Assembly (NCBI GenBank): GCA_001791745.1 | Contig: MGFG01000019.1 | Span: 1 to 36,737, forward strand | Source of the DNA: Candidatus Uhrbacteria bacterium RIFOXYC2_FULL_47_19 | GTDB taxonomy: Bacteria > Patescibacteriota > Patescibacteriia > SG8-24 | Length of the DNA stretch: 36,737 nt | Direction of reading: 5' to 3' | In this document: in pieces, positions 7,844-16,159 of the stretch | Layout of the letters: the number at the start of each line of letters is the position of its first letter | Numbering within the stretch: position 1 is the first letter of the stretch | Notes under the pieces: model-generated | Seen by the model: only the letters and a program-made list of their open reading frames with translations | The model's database searches: none | What the model was told of the DNA's origin: nothing | Made by a program: the position numbers and the translations under genes

Positions 7844-10615
7844 TCAACTAATGCCCTCCTCCTTAAGAAACTCCAGACCAGTCTCACTACCCAATGTCCT
7901 GATTATTTTGACAATATCTTTCTTAGTATCAGCGTCGATCGAGTCCCAAGCCCGACCCATGAGCAGATTCAGGCCAACCTCGCCACCGTACTCTGCAACA
8001 ACCCGGGCAATATCATTCTTGGTGTTGGCGTCGACCGAGTCCCAGACCTCGTCAAACCTATCTATAAACAAACGAGTGCCAACCTCGCCACCGTACTCTA
8101 CGATGGCCCGGGCAATAATATTCTTGGTGTTGGCGTCGACCAAGTCCCAGACATCGTCAAACCTATCTATAAACAAACGGATGCCAACCTCGCCACCGTA
8201 CTCTACGATGGCCAGGGCAATTTTATTCTTGGTGTCGACGGCTGCCGAGTCCCAGACCTGGCCCATGAGCAGATTCAGGCCATCTTCGCCACCGTACTCT
8301 ACGATGGCCCAGGCAATAATATTCTTAGTGTCAACGTCAGCCGAGTCCCAGATCTCGTCAAACCTATCTATAAACAAACGGATGCCAACCTCGCCAATGT
8401 GCCATACGATGGCCCGGGCAATATTATTCTTGGTGTTAGCGTCGACCGAGTCCCAGACCTCGTCAAACCTATCTATAAACAAACGGGTGCCAACCTCGCC
8501 ACCGTACTCTACGATGGCCCAGGCAATAATATTCTTGGTGTTAGCGTCAGCCGAGTCCCAAACCCGACCCATGAGCAAATTCAGGTCAACCTCACCACCG
8601 TACCCTACGATGGCCCGGGCAATAATATTCTTGGTGTTAGTGTCAGCCGAGTCCCAGACATCGTCAAACCTATCTATAAACAAACGGGTGCCAACCTCGC
8701 CACTGTACTCTACGATGGCCTGAGCAATAATATTCTTGGTGTTAGCGTCAGCCGAGTCCCTGACCCGGCCCATGAGCAGATTCAGGCCAACCTCGCCACC
8801 GTACTCTACGATGGCCCGGGTGATATTACCTAGTTCCTTCCCGTATCCAATCTTCAGCAGTCCGGAATAAGCATCCCCCATCCCACCCTCCGACATCCAC
8901 GAGCGGACCGCATGGACAGCCAAACCGTAGTCAACAAACAGCGGCGAGGTGTACACCGCGTAGACAGCAGCAGCCCTCTGCTCCGGCGAGCTACCCATAA
9001 GCGACAAGGTCAAGGCCTTCCGTACTGCGTCGGCCGGTCCAAGGCTGTCGAAGTTGCCACTCCCAGGGGCCACGTCCTCCGGCACCTCGGCGGCCCGGGC
9101 GGCGAACGTCGCCAGCCAGCCCAAGCGGACCGGATCGATCCGATGCTTCCTGCCGCGCCGTTCGCGGCCGTCGTCCACCGTCAGCGTGGGTGGGGGCAGA
9201 GAACGCACTTCAGTCGTGCCGTGATCATTGGTCTGGTCCCTGCTTTTGGCGAAGACCCTTTTTCCAACCTTTGGTGGCAGCGCGTCGGCGTCCACGTGGA
9301 TGTGCAGCGAGGCCAGCCAGCCAGGACATGCGACCTCGGCGCGCCTGGCCTCCATGTGCAGCGAGGCGAGCGTCGCCAGATCGAGCGGCATGCCGCCCTT
9401 CCCGGTGCGCAGTTCGATGCATTCCTGGTCGATACTGACCTCAAGTAACGAACTACCATTCAGGACAGCCTCTACGTCGTTCCGAATTTCTTCCTTATTC
9501 CCAGAAAACGGAGCGTACTCCAACTCGAAGCCGATGTGGGGTAGACCCACGCCACTAGACTCCGGAACTGGAGGTCCGGCACGCATGACTCTGGCGACCA
9601 GAGCCGACCACTCGGCCGGAAAGTATTCGGCCAAATCGGCGACCGGCTTCGATAGCTCGGTGGACAGCCCGAGCCAGGCCTCGCCGTGCACGGCACGTAG
9701 CCGCTCCAACTCAGACGGTGCACCATGGGTACGGTCCGCGAGCAGGGATATCGACAGCGGCGACGAGAAATCCCCGGCATCGGCCATGGCGGCGGCGCAG
9801 TCGGCCTTGGCCTTACGAGGCAGCTGGTCGTACGGCAGCAGGTCGAGCGCGGCCCAAATCTCCCTCTTCAGCCCGCCGTCCGCACTGCGAGACAACTGAG
9901 CGAGGCGCAACGCCAGCTCTCCGGTGTGTGCCTTTTCCGGCTCTCTTATCCGATCCAGCAAAAACGCCAACGCACGCACCATGTCAAGTCTGGACTTGTC
10001 AGGCATGAGACTCCAGGCCTCGGGCAACAACAGTAAGGACAGTCGACCGTACTCCAGCTCCGCTCCTTTTTTTCTGAGATCAATCCGTTCCGAGAGATCT
10101 TCAATAGTCAACTCGCCGGACAAAAAACGCCGGAAGGTAGAGCGGACCTCACCCCGCCCATCGAAACCGGACGCCTCCAGCACTGCATCGACGTACGGCC
10201 TAAGCTGAGACTGCCCGACCAGCAGGTTGATCTTCATCGCCTCGTGCGCCTTCAGGGCCGCGGCGACGATCTTCGGCGGCAGGTCTGCGTACGATGTATC
10301 TTCCATCTCGTCCGACATTAATTCAGTCTCTGTTCGTTCTTGTCTTGGTAAATCCGTCTCTTTGAACAAAGATACGCCTTCATCTTCTGACACCGGCATC
10401 AACAGCCCAGAAGGACCGATCTCGAACTCCTTGCTGGAGGCCAGATCGACCCTCTTGGGCCGTACTACTTTCATGCCGTTGTTGACGGGCGGCGGCAAGC
10501 GCAGCTCCGGCGGTACACAGCAATCGTCGGGTGATGCGATCAACTCGGGAATGTCCGTATTGAACGGCCTGCCGGTCCGTGGGTCAATAATACGTCCGGA
10601 CTCTTGATTCTTCAT
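7844..10615 (-). CDS. Large protein with amidoligase-like core and tandem HEAT-like repeats
   Basis: A 923-residue cytoplasmic protein that I cannot assign to a named gene. Residues 1-110 are low-complexity, and 110-350 are helical. Residues 358-480 resemble the putative amidoligase fold (glutamine-synthetase-like COOH-NH2 ligases): GFELEY (362-367), an acidic strand ending IELR (400-403), HIHVD (438-442) and TTEVR. This match is by motif only. Residues 610-912 are nine helical repeats of two kinds, A (32 residues, GLNLLMGRVWDSAD...) and B (35 residues, GTRLFIDRFDEVWDS...), in the order A B A B B A B B A. They are nearly identical at the DNA level, implying recent expansion. The repeats look HEAT-like and may bind a partner. 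The N-terminal two thirds is visibly richer in G+C than its surroundings. An IS remnant lies 80 bp upstream but spares the promoter. Confidence 0.7.
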   Translation of the reverse strand: MKNQESGRIIDPRTGRPFNTDIPELIASPDDCCVPPELRLPPPVNNGMKVVRPKRVDLASSKEFEIGPSGLLMPVSEDEGVSLFKETDLPRQERTETELMSDEMEDTSYADLPPKIVAAALKAHEAMKINLLVGQSQLRPYVDAVLEASGFDGRGEVRSTFRRFLSGELTIEDLSERIDLRKKGAELEYGRLSLLLLPEAWSLMPDKSRLDMVRALAFLLDRIREPEKAHTGELALRLAQLSRSADGGLKREIWAALDLLPYDQLPRKAKADCAAAMADAGDFSSPLSISLLADRTHGAPSELERLRAVHGEAWLGLSTELSKPVADLAEYFPAEWSALVARVMRAGPPVPESSGVGLPHIGFELEYAPFSGNKEEIRNDVEAVLNGSSLLEVSIDQECIELRTGKGGMPLDLATLASLHMEARRAEVACPGWLASLHIHVDADALPPKVGKRVFAKSRDQTNDHGTTEVRSLPPPTLTVDDGRERRGRKHRIDPVRLGWLATFAARAAEVPEDVAPGSGNFDSLGPADAVRKALTLSLMGSSPEQRAAAVYAVYTSPLFVDYGLAVHAVRSWMSEGGMGDAYSGLLKIGYGKELGNITRAIVEYGGEVGLNLLMGRVRDSADANTKNIIAQAIVEYSGEVGTRLFIDRFDDVWDSADTNTKNIIARAIVGYGGEVDLNLLMGRVWDSADANTKNIIAWAIVEYGGEVGTRLFIDRFDEVWDSVDANTKNNIARAIVWHIGEVGIRLFIDRFDEIWDSADVDTKNIIAWAIVEYGGEDGLNLLMGQVWDSAAVDTKNKIALAIVEYGGEVGIRLFIDRFDDVWDLVDANTKNIIARAIVEYGGEVGTRLFIDRFDEVWDSVDANTKNDIARVVAEYGGEVGLNLLMGRAWDSIDADTKKDIVKIIRTLGSETGLEFLKEEGIS
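7880..8788 (-). repeat. Coding tandem repeat array (96- and 105-bp units)
   Basis: Nine in-frame units encode residues 610-912 of the large protein. Unit boundaries are easy to see by the recurrent GAGCAGATTCAGGCC (A units) and AAACCTATCTATAAACAA (B units) on the plus strand. Length differences are multiples of three, so copy number can change without frameshift. Confidence 0.9.
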
Positions 10616-10644
10616 GTCTTTCAGCTTAGGTTACGGTCCCCTTC

Positions 10645-10673
10645 ATTATATTGAAAATCCAGACATTGTTAAA
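10645..10673 (-). promoter_or_regulatory. Putative promoter of the large repeat protein gene
   Basis: Minus-strand TATAAT (complement at 10645-10650) with a weak -35 TTTAAC 17 nt upstream. It lies between the IS remnant and the start codon, so the insertion has not separated gene and promoter. Confidence 0.5.
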
Positions 10674-10694
10674 ATGACAGCTAGGATGAAATTA

Positions 10695-11373
10695 GAGTTA
10701 ATGGACATTTTCAGTTGGTTTTTTGGCTATTTTGATGCTAGGTTGCGCATATATTCTTCATTTTGATTTTTTCGTGACCGAAGAGACGAATGCCGACTAT
10801 CTTTCGGGGATCAGGAGGCTTGAAGATGATTTTGGGTATCGGGTTGTCGCCGCCGTCTGTGATGGCAAAAAATGGCTCTGTGAGCAGCTAAGGGCAGCCG
10901 GATACCCTGTCCAGCATTGCCAGTTCCACATGCTCAAGACCGTCACGAGACATCTCACGAGGCATCCCGTTCTTGAGGCCGGCATCGAGCTTCGACGGAT
11001 CGCCATGACGCTGAAGCATGCCTCAGGCGCATCCTTCACGGGAGCGCTTCATGATTGGTTCGGGCGCTGGAGGGTATTTCTTAAAGAACACACGACCGAT
11101 CCCGTGACCGGACGGTGGCAGTACACGCATCGGCGCATTCGAGGTGCCTATGCCTCCCTCATGCGCGCCCTCCCGTTTCTCTTTACCTTCGAGGGCTATC
11201 CTGACCTCGATATCCCAAAAACCACCAATACCTTAGACGGAACATTCTCTCATCTCAAGCAAAAAATCTACGTGCATCGAGGATTGAATGTCGAGACTCA
11301 AAAGAAGATGATCGGAACGATCCTAAATGCCCCCTCACAGACCAAAAGACCAACTGAAAATGTCCATTAAGCC
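10695..11373 (+). mobile_element. Deleted IS element, IS256/IS1249-like group
   Basis: Terminal inverted repeats of 29 bp with one mismatch lie at 10698-10726 and 11342-11370, both beginning TTAATGGACATTTTCAGTTG. They are flanked by GAAATTA at 10688-10694 and 11374-11380, a 7-bp target duplication if the element includes three further bases on each side. It is only about 680 bp and encodes just the C-terminal part of a transposase, so it is non-autonomous. Confidence 0.8.
10723..11370 (+). pseudogene. Truncated mutator-type transposase
   Basis: This 215-codon remnant preserves the middle and end of a DDE transposase: ETNADYLSGIRRLE, then VAAVCDGKKWL with a catalytic Asp, the Cys/His stretch QHCQFHMLK, and the C-terminal TTNTLDGTFSHLK followed by HRGL, typical of IS256/IS1249-like enzymes. 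The zinc-ribbon/helix-turn-helix N-terminus and the segment expected to carry the first catalytic Asp are missing, replaced by about 20 unrelated codons after the left repeat. The last codons and the stop lie inside the right inverted repeat. It should be inactive alone but could be mobilised by a full-length relative elsewhere. Confidence 0.8.
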
Positions 11374-11418
11374 GAAATTAAGACAAAAACTAAAAAAGAC
11401 CTGATAGTAGACATCTCT

Positions 11419-11979
11419 TTAAATGACAGCCTGTTCCATCTCCAACTCGGACACTAACTCCTGCCAATGTTCACGATAGTAAGTATAACGTCGATCAAAT
11501 TCCTCCCGTGAAGTTGGCTGAACTTTTAGTTCGTTCAATAATCCATACAATTTACGAAGAGCTACCTCACGTCCATCCGGTCCGACCAATTCTTCTAATT
11601 CCACAATCCGACCATAACCACGCGTGATATCGAGCGTCGCTTTGACCCCATGCCACCTAAAACGACGTCGCTCGCGGAACCACTTAACCTCGACTGTGTG
11701 TCCTAGGGTCATCATTAGTTCTGATAATCTAGGAAAATCCTCCCATCGACATCGTACTTCAAATTCCTCTCGAACAGTGTCATGTAATTCTCCACTTTTG
11801 AGCCATAGCTTAGCCTCACGATCGGAACGCTGGATACGAAGATCGTGTGCCCCACTCAAATAATGTGTCTCCTGAAAATCCTCACCTAACGGTTCACCCT
11901 CTCTGTTGAATCGCTCAAGAAGCTCATCAAACTTACGCCCATCCACAAAACTCCTAACCTCACATTCAAAAACTGACAT
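11419..11979 (-). CDS. CYTH domain protein
   Basis: This 186-residue protein starts with FECEVRSF, an ExExR version of the ExExK signature of CYTH enzymes (class IV adenylate cyclase, thiamine triphosphatase, inorganic triphosphatase). It continues with the charged tunnel strands typical of the fold: LRIQRSDREAKLWLKSG, REEFEVRC, KWFRERRRFRWHGVKATLDI and GRIVELEELV. The likely activity is hydrolysis or cyclisation of a triphosphate with divalent metal; the substrate cannot be told from sequence. It begins 12 nt after the end of the GyrI-like gene, so the two probably share a transcript. Confidence 0.85.
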   Translation of the reverse strand: MSVFECEVRSFVDGRKFDELLERFNREGEPLGEDFQETHYLSGAHDLRIQRSDREAKLWLKSGELHDTVREEFEVRCRWEDFPRLSELMMTLGHTVEVKWFRERRRFRWHGVKATLDITRGYGRIVELEELVGPDGREVALRKLYGLLNELKVQPTSREEFDRRYTYYREHWQELVSELEMEQAVI

Positions 11980-11991
11980 AGTAAAACCAGA

Positions 11992-12492
11992 TCAACCCAC
12001 CTTGGCCACCAGTACGACATAATTACGACCATACTTTTTAGCGCACTTGGGGCAGGTGGTGTAATAAAAGAACAGCTTTTCTATCTTTTGTCCGCGAGAC
12101 TCAACGAATCGACCCATCTCTCCAATCCACTGCCCAATATTACGATAGGGCCCCTCAAAAACCTTAGAGAGAAAAACACCGGAAAGCCTAACTATGTCAG
12201 CACCATCAACCTCTCGATCCATTTCAATTAGTAAATCCGCTCCCCAAGATGATCGCTCGTCCGACAACCAAATCGGATGGACCGGCATAGCACCAGCACG
12301 CTCTAACCGATCAAAACCTCTCTTAAAAACAGCGCCCATGTTGATGGGCATATGCAAAAAACTCCTGACCTTCTCTCGTAAAAACGGTTTATTGCTCCAC
12401 GTCACTTCTTTTTCATCCCAAAGACTAGGATCAAAACGTGGACAACATTCATCCCCTTGTCCGACTCCTTCTCCATTAGTTTGGTTATTCAT
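11992..12492 (-). CDS. GyrI-like/hydrolase-annotated conserved protein
   Basis: About 167 residues. It matches from memory a conserved family often labelled hydrolase or GyrI-like small-molecule-binding. The characteristic parts are ECCPRFDPSLWDEKE near the start, SWGADLLIEMDREVDGA, RLSGVFLSKVFEGPYRNIGQW and the C-terminal YTTCPKCAKKYGRNYVVLVAKV. The CPKC pair and the early CC could bind metal. I chose ATG 12492 over ATG 12609 because conservation begins just after it and the remaining 120 bp is needed as promoter space for this gene and the divergent methyltransferase. The biochemical role is not established. Confidence 0.7.
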   Translation of the reverse strand: MNNQTNGEGVGQGDECCPRFDPSLWDEKEVTWSNKPFLREKVRSFLHMPINMGAVFKRGFDRLERAGAMPVHPIWLSDERSSWGADLLIEMDREVDGADIVRLSGVFLSKVFEGPYRNIGQWIGEMGRFVESRGQKIEKLFFYYTTCPKCAKKYGRNYVVLVAKVG

Positions 12493-12615
12493 AGCATAAA
12501 GAAGTAATAAATGATGAAAAAACATAGAATCAACCCGCTCCACAATTTCAATATAACAAAAGCTGTTCTCAGACGCACTCTTGGTCAAAACACAACGACG
12601 AGGTAACATCCACCC

Positions 12616-13167
12616 ATGCCAGAACCAATATTAAACAGTTTACTGATAGTCATCTTCGTCGTAGTGCTGACCGCCGGCTATGCTGGGTTATCCGCTGCGC
12701 CGTGGGTACCGACACGCAAAGGTGAGCGTGCCTCATTGGTCGCCAAATTAAAGTTAAAAGATGGCCAAACCGTCTACGACCTAGGAAGCGGTGATGGTTC
12801 GTTGTTGTTTGCATTGATCGAACGATTCCCTAACTGCCGATTGATTGGCTTAGAAATATCACTACTACCATTCCTAATCTCGCTGATACGTCGACTAACT
12901 GGGTGGTCGAGATATAAAAACGTCCGATTGCTCTTTCGTGACTTTTATCGAACCGATTTGTCTAAAGCTGACTTAGTATTCGCCTATTTAATGCCCGGTT
13001 GCTACACCAGAATCAGCGAAAAATTCTCGAAAGAACTCAAAAATGATTGCATTGTGGTGATTGAAGCCTGGCCAATTCCTGGAATAGAAGTCAAGGACAA
13101 GATCGTTGGAGACCGGCAGCTGCCGCTCTACGTCTACGAAGGACGGCAATTTAGGACCGGCAAGTAG
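12616..13167 (+). CDS. Membrane-anchored class I SAM-dependent methyltransferase
   Basis: A 183-residue protein with one N-terminal hydrophobic helix (residues 7-26), then APWVPTRKGER and the SAM-binding motif VYDLGSGDGSLLFAL (53-67). An acidic end of strand 2 (LIGLEIS) and motif IV-like DLVFAYLMP follow. The layout, with an anchor and a PWVPT segment before motif I, resembles the FAM173/ATPSCKMT-type protein-lysine methyltransferases, but the substrate is unknown. It is divergent from the GyrI-like gene and has its own terminator. Confidence 0.8.
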   Translation: MPEPILNSLLIVIFVVVLTAGYAGLSAAPWVPTRKGERASLVAKLKLKDGQTVYDLGSGDGSLLFALIERFPNCRLIGLEISLLPFLISLIRRLTGWSRYKNVRLLFRDFYRTDLSKADLVFAYLMPGCYTRISEKFSKELKNDCIVVIEAWPIPGIEVKDKIVGDRQLPLYVYEGRQFRTGK

Positions 13168-13169
13168 CC

Positions 13170-13203
13170 AAAAAGCACCGAGCGTAATGCCCGGCGCTTT
13201 TTT
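13170..13203 (+). terminator. Intrinsic terminator of the methyltransferase gene
   Basis: AAAAAGC-CCG...CGG-GCTTTTTT hairpin with small internal mismatches. Confidence 0.75.
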
Positions 13204-13218
13204 CGCTGCTGTATTCGC

Positions 13219-13536
13219 CTACTCCTTCCTGGCGTCGACGATGGAATCCCAAGTCATGTAAGCCGAACTACCAGCCTCTCCGTCCTCTTCAATCACACAC
13301 AGCTCCACATCACCTTCTTCGACGGACACGACAATTAAATTCGGGACAGTCTGTTCTATTCCATCTTTCCTTAGCTGCACGAAAGTCAGGCTACCCTCGA
13401 ACAGAGACCGTTCCCTATCATTCCAGACTTCCAACGATCCTTGCAATAGGGTCTTCAGACGTTCCTTCTTCTGCTCGATTGTTTCTCTACCGCTCTCAAG
13501 GGTGAAATTGGGCTTTCTTTCTCTTTCTTCATCCAT
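13219..13536 (-). CDS. Hypothetical protein, 105 aa
   Basis: A soluble, acidic, charged protein of unrecognised family. The N-terminus is lysine/glutamate-rich and the rest looks strand-rich (LIVVSVEEGDVELCVIEEDG). The ATG at 13536 is preferred over a TTG at 13551. It starts 17 nt after the stop of the four-helix membrane protein gene and is likely co-transcribed with it. Confidence 0.6.
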   Translation of the reverse strand: MDEERERKPNFTLESGRETIEQKKERLKTLLQGSLEVWNDRERSLFEGSLTFVQLRKDGIEQTVPNLIVVSVEEGDVELCVIEEDGEAGSSAYMTWDSIVDARKE

Positions 13537-13553
13537 AATCTTAAAACGCAAGG

Positions 13554-14000
13554 TTAAGGCAAAACGACCGGCGACACCTCGGATTTACGATGTCCGTTCC
13601 AAGCTACAGTCGTCACCACGAAGATTAATATATAGAAGACCAATCCATAAACACAGGTCGGCAGGCCCAAGGTATAAAACGGACCTCCAGACAGGATGGA
13701 GATAATCTCCGGCACTGCAAACCAACCAGCAAACAAGATACCGAAGCCAGAAAGTGCCAAATTAATTTTAATCGGCCAGCCGGTCCGCACTTTCTTTAAG
13801 TTGGCGTAGAGTGAAACTAAAAATAACAGTGAAAAAATAACAAAGCCGTAGGCACAGGACGGCAAACCCCATAACGTTGGACATGATTCGTTGAACGCAC
13901 ACGCCCCACCAAACAACTTAATGCCAGTCAAATAACCGGCGAACAACACGCCAGCTAATGACAACCACGGAGCCGCCTTTAAATAACTTTCAATCTTCAT
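13554..14000 (-). CDS. Four-helix membrane protein with duplicated GLPxCxYG motif
   Basis: A 148-residue protein with four hydrophobic helices arranged as two similar halves. Each half has a GLP-[ST]-C-[AV]-YG-[FL] segment (GLPSCAYGF near 46-54 and GLPTCVYGL near 112-120) at a helix start. The first half adds CAFNESCP, giving Cys34, Cys40 and Cys49. The Cys pattern before a helix recalls VKOR-like thiol oxidoreductases, but the diagnostic CxxC is missing, so this is only a suggestion. It is probably the first gene of a pair with the 105-residue hypothetical. Confidence 0.65.
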   Translation of the reverse strand: MKIESYLKAAPWLSLAGVLFAGYLTGIKLFGGACAFNESCPTLWGLPSCAYGFVIFSLLFLVSLYANLKKVRTGWPIKINLALSGFGILFAGWFAVPEIISILSGGPFYTLGLPTCVYGLVFYILIFVVTTVAWNGHRKSEVSPVVLP

Positions 14001-14152
14001 GATGAATAGCTTATAAAATTATAGGAGGGCCGATTCAGCCCAGTAACTCATAGAATACACCAAATCATTACAGAAGTAATGATTGCACCCATCCAATCAA
14101 CCGAACTGCTACAATATAAACAGTATCGAAAAATTCTCTCACCTATCAAACC

Positions 14153-14485
14153 ATGGCTTACCTATCCGTCGTCCTCGCCCAATTCCTCTATACCCTATCC
14201 GATGTTTGGAAAAAATCGATCTTCGGCGAACAAGGTTTCAGTATTGGAACCTTTGTGCGACCAGCTTTCCTGTTGGCTCTGATTGTCGCTGCTGCTGGTT
14301 TCGCTTTTCAAATGCACGCCTTATCTAAACTCGACCTATCACGGACGATTGTTATGATGGGGCTGCTGGCGATCATTTTTTCCTCAACCGCCGGCGTGAT
14401 TTTCTTCCGTGAACATCTCAATATCTGGAACGTTATCGGCCTAGCACTGGCCTGTGCAGCCATCGTACTAGTAAACGTAAAATAG
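14153..14485 (+). CDS. EamA/SMR-like small membrane transporter
   Basis: A 110-residue protein with four predicted helices and the drug/metabolite transporter look: small residues in the helices, FQMHALSKLDLSRTIVMMGL and the C-terminal FFREHLNIWNVIGLALACAAIVLVN. It corresponds to one half of an EamA protein or to an EmrE-like subunit, so it should work as a dimer. It is monocistronic. The substrate cannot be inferred. Confidence 0.8.
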   Translation: MAYLSVVLAQFLYTLSDVWKKSIFGEQGFSIGTFVRPAFLLALIVAAAGFAFQMHALSKLDLSRTIVMMGLLAIIFSSTAGVIFFREHLNIWNVIGLALACAAIVLVNVK

Positions 14486-14499
14486 GAAACGTTAGTAAT

Positions 14500-14530
14500 A
14501 AAAAGACGTCCTGTTATGGACTCTTTTTAT
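14500..14530. terminator. Shared bidirectional terminator
   Basis: AAAAAGACGTCC-TGTTAT-GGACTCTTTTT between the converging EamA-like gene and glycosyltransferase gene, with T-runs on both strands. Confidence 0.8.
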
Positions 14531-15987
14531 TTTGGTCGAGAAAAAAGTAACACGGTCGGGGAGAACTTGTTGGCTAGCCAAATGCCGTCGAGTCGCCAGC
14601 CATGATCGACGAACCAGCCCTGAACCGGATTCGCTGCTGGCTGAAACTCGCCAGTCACCAGGAAGACGCGTTCTGTCTCGCCGATGTCACGTTCCATTCG
14701 AGTCAGCATCTCTGACCCCGCGACCGCACTGCCCGAATAGCGCACCAGCCGCTCATTAAAATTTAGCGTCTCGTCGTAAGCGTAACCGGACGCGACTGGC
14801 AGCGACCCGCGGTAGTATTCTCGAATCGGCAACTCGGAAACGAACCATTCAGCGAAAATCATATCCCCGACATGTTCCTGCGTCTCAATGAAATGCATAG
14901 CCCCGTCCCAACGGATCCGGCGGACCGATACTAGCTGCCAAAGCGACGATAGGATCAGCGACAGAAAAACGACGACAATAATGAATCCGACGATCGTACG
15001 CCGAGACGAACGGAAGAACCGCACTAACACTGAGCCTCCAACTGCCGTGAGCGCCAGGACTGCCGGTAGCGCGACGAGATAATACTTGACCGTGGACCAA
15101 CCCAACGGCGCGAAGACCACAAACGGCGCAATCGCCAATAACGTATACAGCTCGGCAATCCGCGGTCGATCTCCGGTCTGACGACGTAGCGACCTGAAAG
15201 CAACAATCATCAAAACGGCCGCGAACAAACCTATCAACCACAGACTGACTTCCGAAGTACCGTGAGCGAACAACTTCGAAAAGACTCCGACCGCCGCAAG
15301 AACTCCCCCGTTTGTCCCGAACTGCCACTCATTTCCGAAACCAGCAGATCTAAACTTAATGACTGGAACTAACCAAGCCAAAAACGGAATTATCATTCCA
15401 ACTACAGCAATCACTAATCGACGTCGAGCAGGACCATTGGATCGCCAGAAGCCCCAAACAACCATGATTGCAAACGGCACAACTACAGTAAGATGTGTCA
15501 GCAACGCCGCGGCAGCCACTAAACTCCAAACTAGCAATGACCGACGACTAAAGTCACTTCGCCAAGCACGCACGAACAACCACAACGACAAAGAGACGAG
15601 CAAAGTTAGTAACGAATACATTCGTGCCTCGCCAGACAAGTAGATCAACACCGGAGAAATAGCCACTAACGTCGCAGCCACAGCCGCTGACCAACGCCCA
15701 CCGATCTCCCTAGTCACCAACCAAACCGCCGGAACCACAGCTGTACCGCACAGCACCGACAATAATCGGGCAGCTGACAGCGAATCGCCTACAACCCACA
15801 ACCAACTAGTCAAAACCAAATGAAAAAATGGTGGATGTACATCCCAAAAAGCCGGCAACCACGACTCTAACGTGGACGCCGACGCAAAATGTAGACTGAA
15901 TAACTCATCAAGCCAGCCGGTCCCCTGCATCCTCAATGAGAGTAAGCGCAGGCCTAATGCCAACAATGTCGTCACAATCAAACTCAT
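14527..15987 (-). CDS. GT-C glycosyltransferase (GT39/PMT-like)
   Basis: This 486-residue polytopic protein probably transfers sugar from a polyprenyl-phosphate donor at the outer membrane face. The first periplasmic loop has the catalytic acidic motif WLDELFSLHFA after TM1, followed by DVHPPFFHL, the pairing seen in PMT/ArnT-like (GT39) enzymes. About ten to eleven helices follow, with charged loops such as SGEARMYS, and a soluble C-terminal tail contains REYYRGSLP. It stands alone, with its 3' end on the shared terminator. Confidence 0.88.
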   Translation of the reverse strand: MSLIVTTLLALGLRLLSLRMQGTGWLDELFSLHFASASTLESWLPAFWDVHPPFFHLVLTSWLWVVGDSLSAARLLSVLCGTAVVPAVWLVTREIGGRWSAAVAATLVAISPVLIYLSGEARMYSLLTLLVSLSLWLFVRAWRSDFSRRSLLVWSLVAAAALLTHLTVVVPFAIMVVWGFWRSNGPARRRLVIAVVGMIIPFLAWLVPVIKFRSAGFGNEWQFGTNGGVLAAVGVFSKLFAHGTSEVSLWLIGLFAAVLMIVAFRSLRRQTGDRPRIAELYTLLAIAPFVVFAPLGWSTVKYYLVALPAVLALTAVGGSVLVRFFRSSRRTIVGFIIVVVFLSLILSSLWQLVSVRRIRWDGAMHFIETQEHVGDMIFAEWFVSELPIREYYRGSLPVASGYAYDETLNFNERLVRYSGSAVAGSEMLTRMERDIGETERVFLVTGEFQPAANPVQGWFVDHGWRLDGIWLANKFSPTVLLFSRPK

Positions 15988-16159
15988 ATCATTAGTCTGA
16001 TGATACCTTATTGGGGATCGTTCATAAGTATCACCAAAAAATGCGCAGATAAACGTAACTAAATTTCACCGCACCAAACGGCCTATGTAACTTATAGCTC
16101 TCATTCCTGTACTGCCAACTTGACCAATGTTATACTTGCCCCATCTTCGACTGCAAAAA

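Noticed and set aside
7880-8788. Regular direct repeats resembling a CRISPR array
   Set aside because: The whole stretch is one open minus-strand frame with in-frame 96/105-bp units and no unique spacers.
7851-8833. Long plus-strand frames across the repeat array
   Set aside because: They are antisense shadows created by the repeat periodicity of the minus-strand gene.
9181-10607. Several frames of 65-223 codons on both strands
   Set aside because: Shadows of the G+C-rich large gene; no binding sites or plausible domains.
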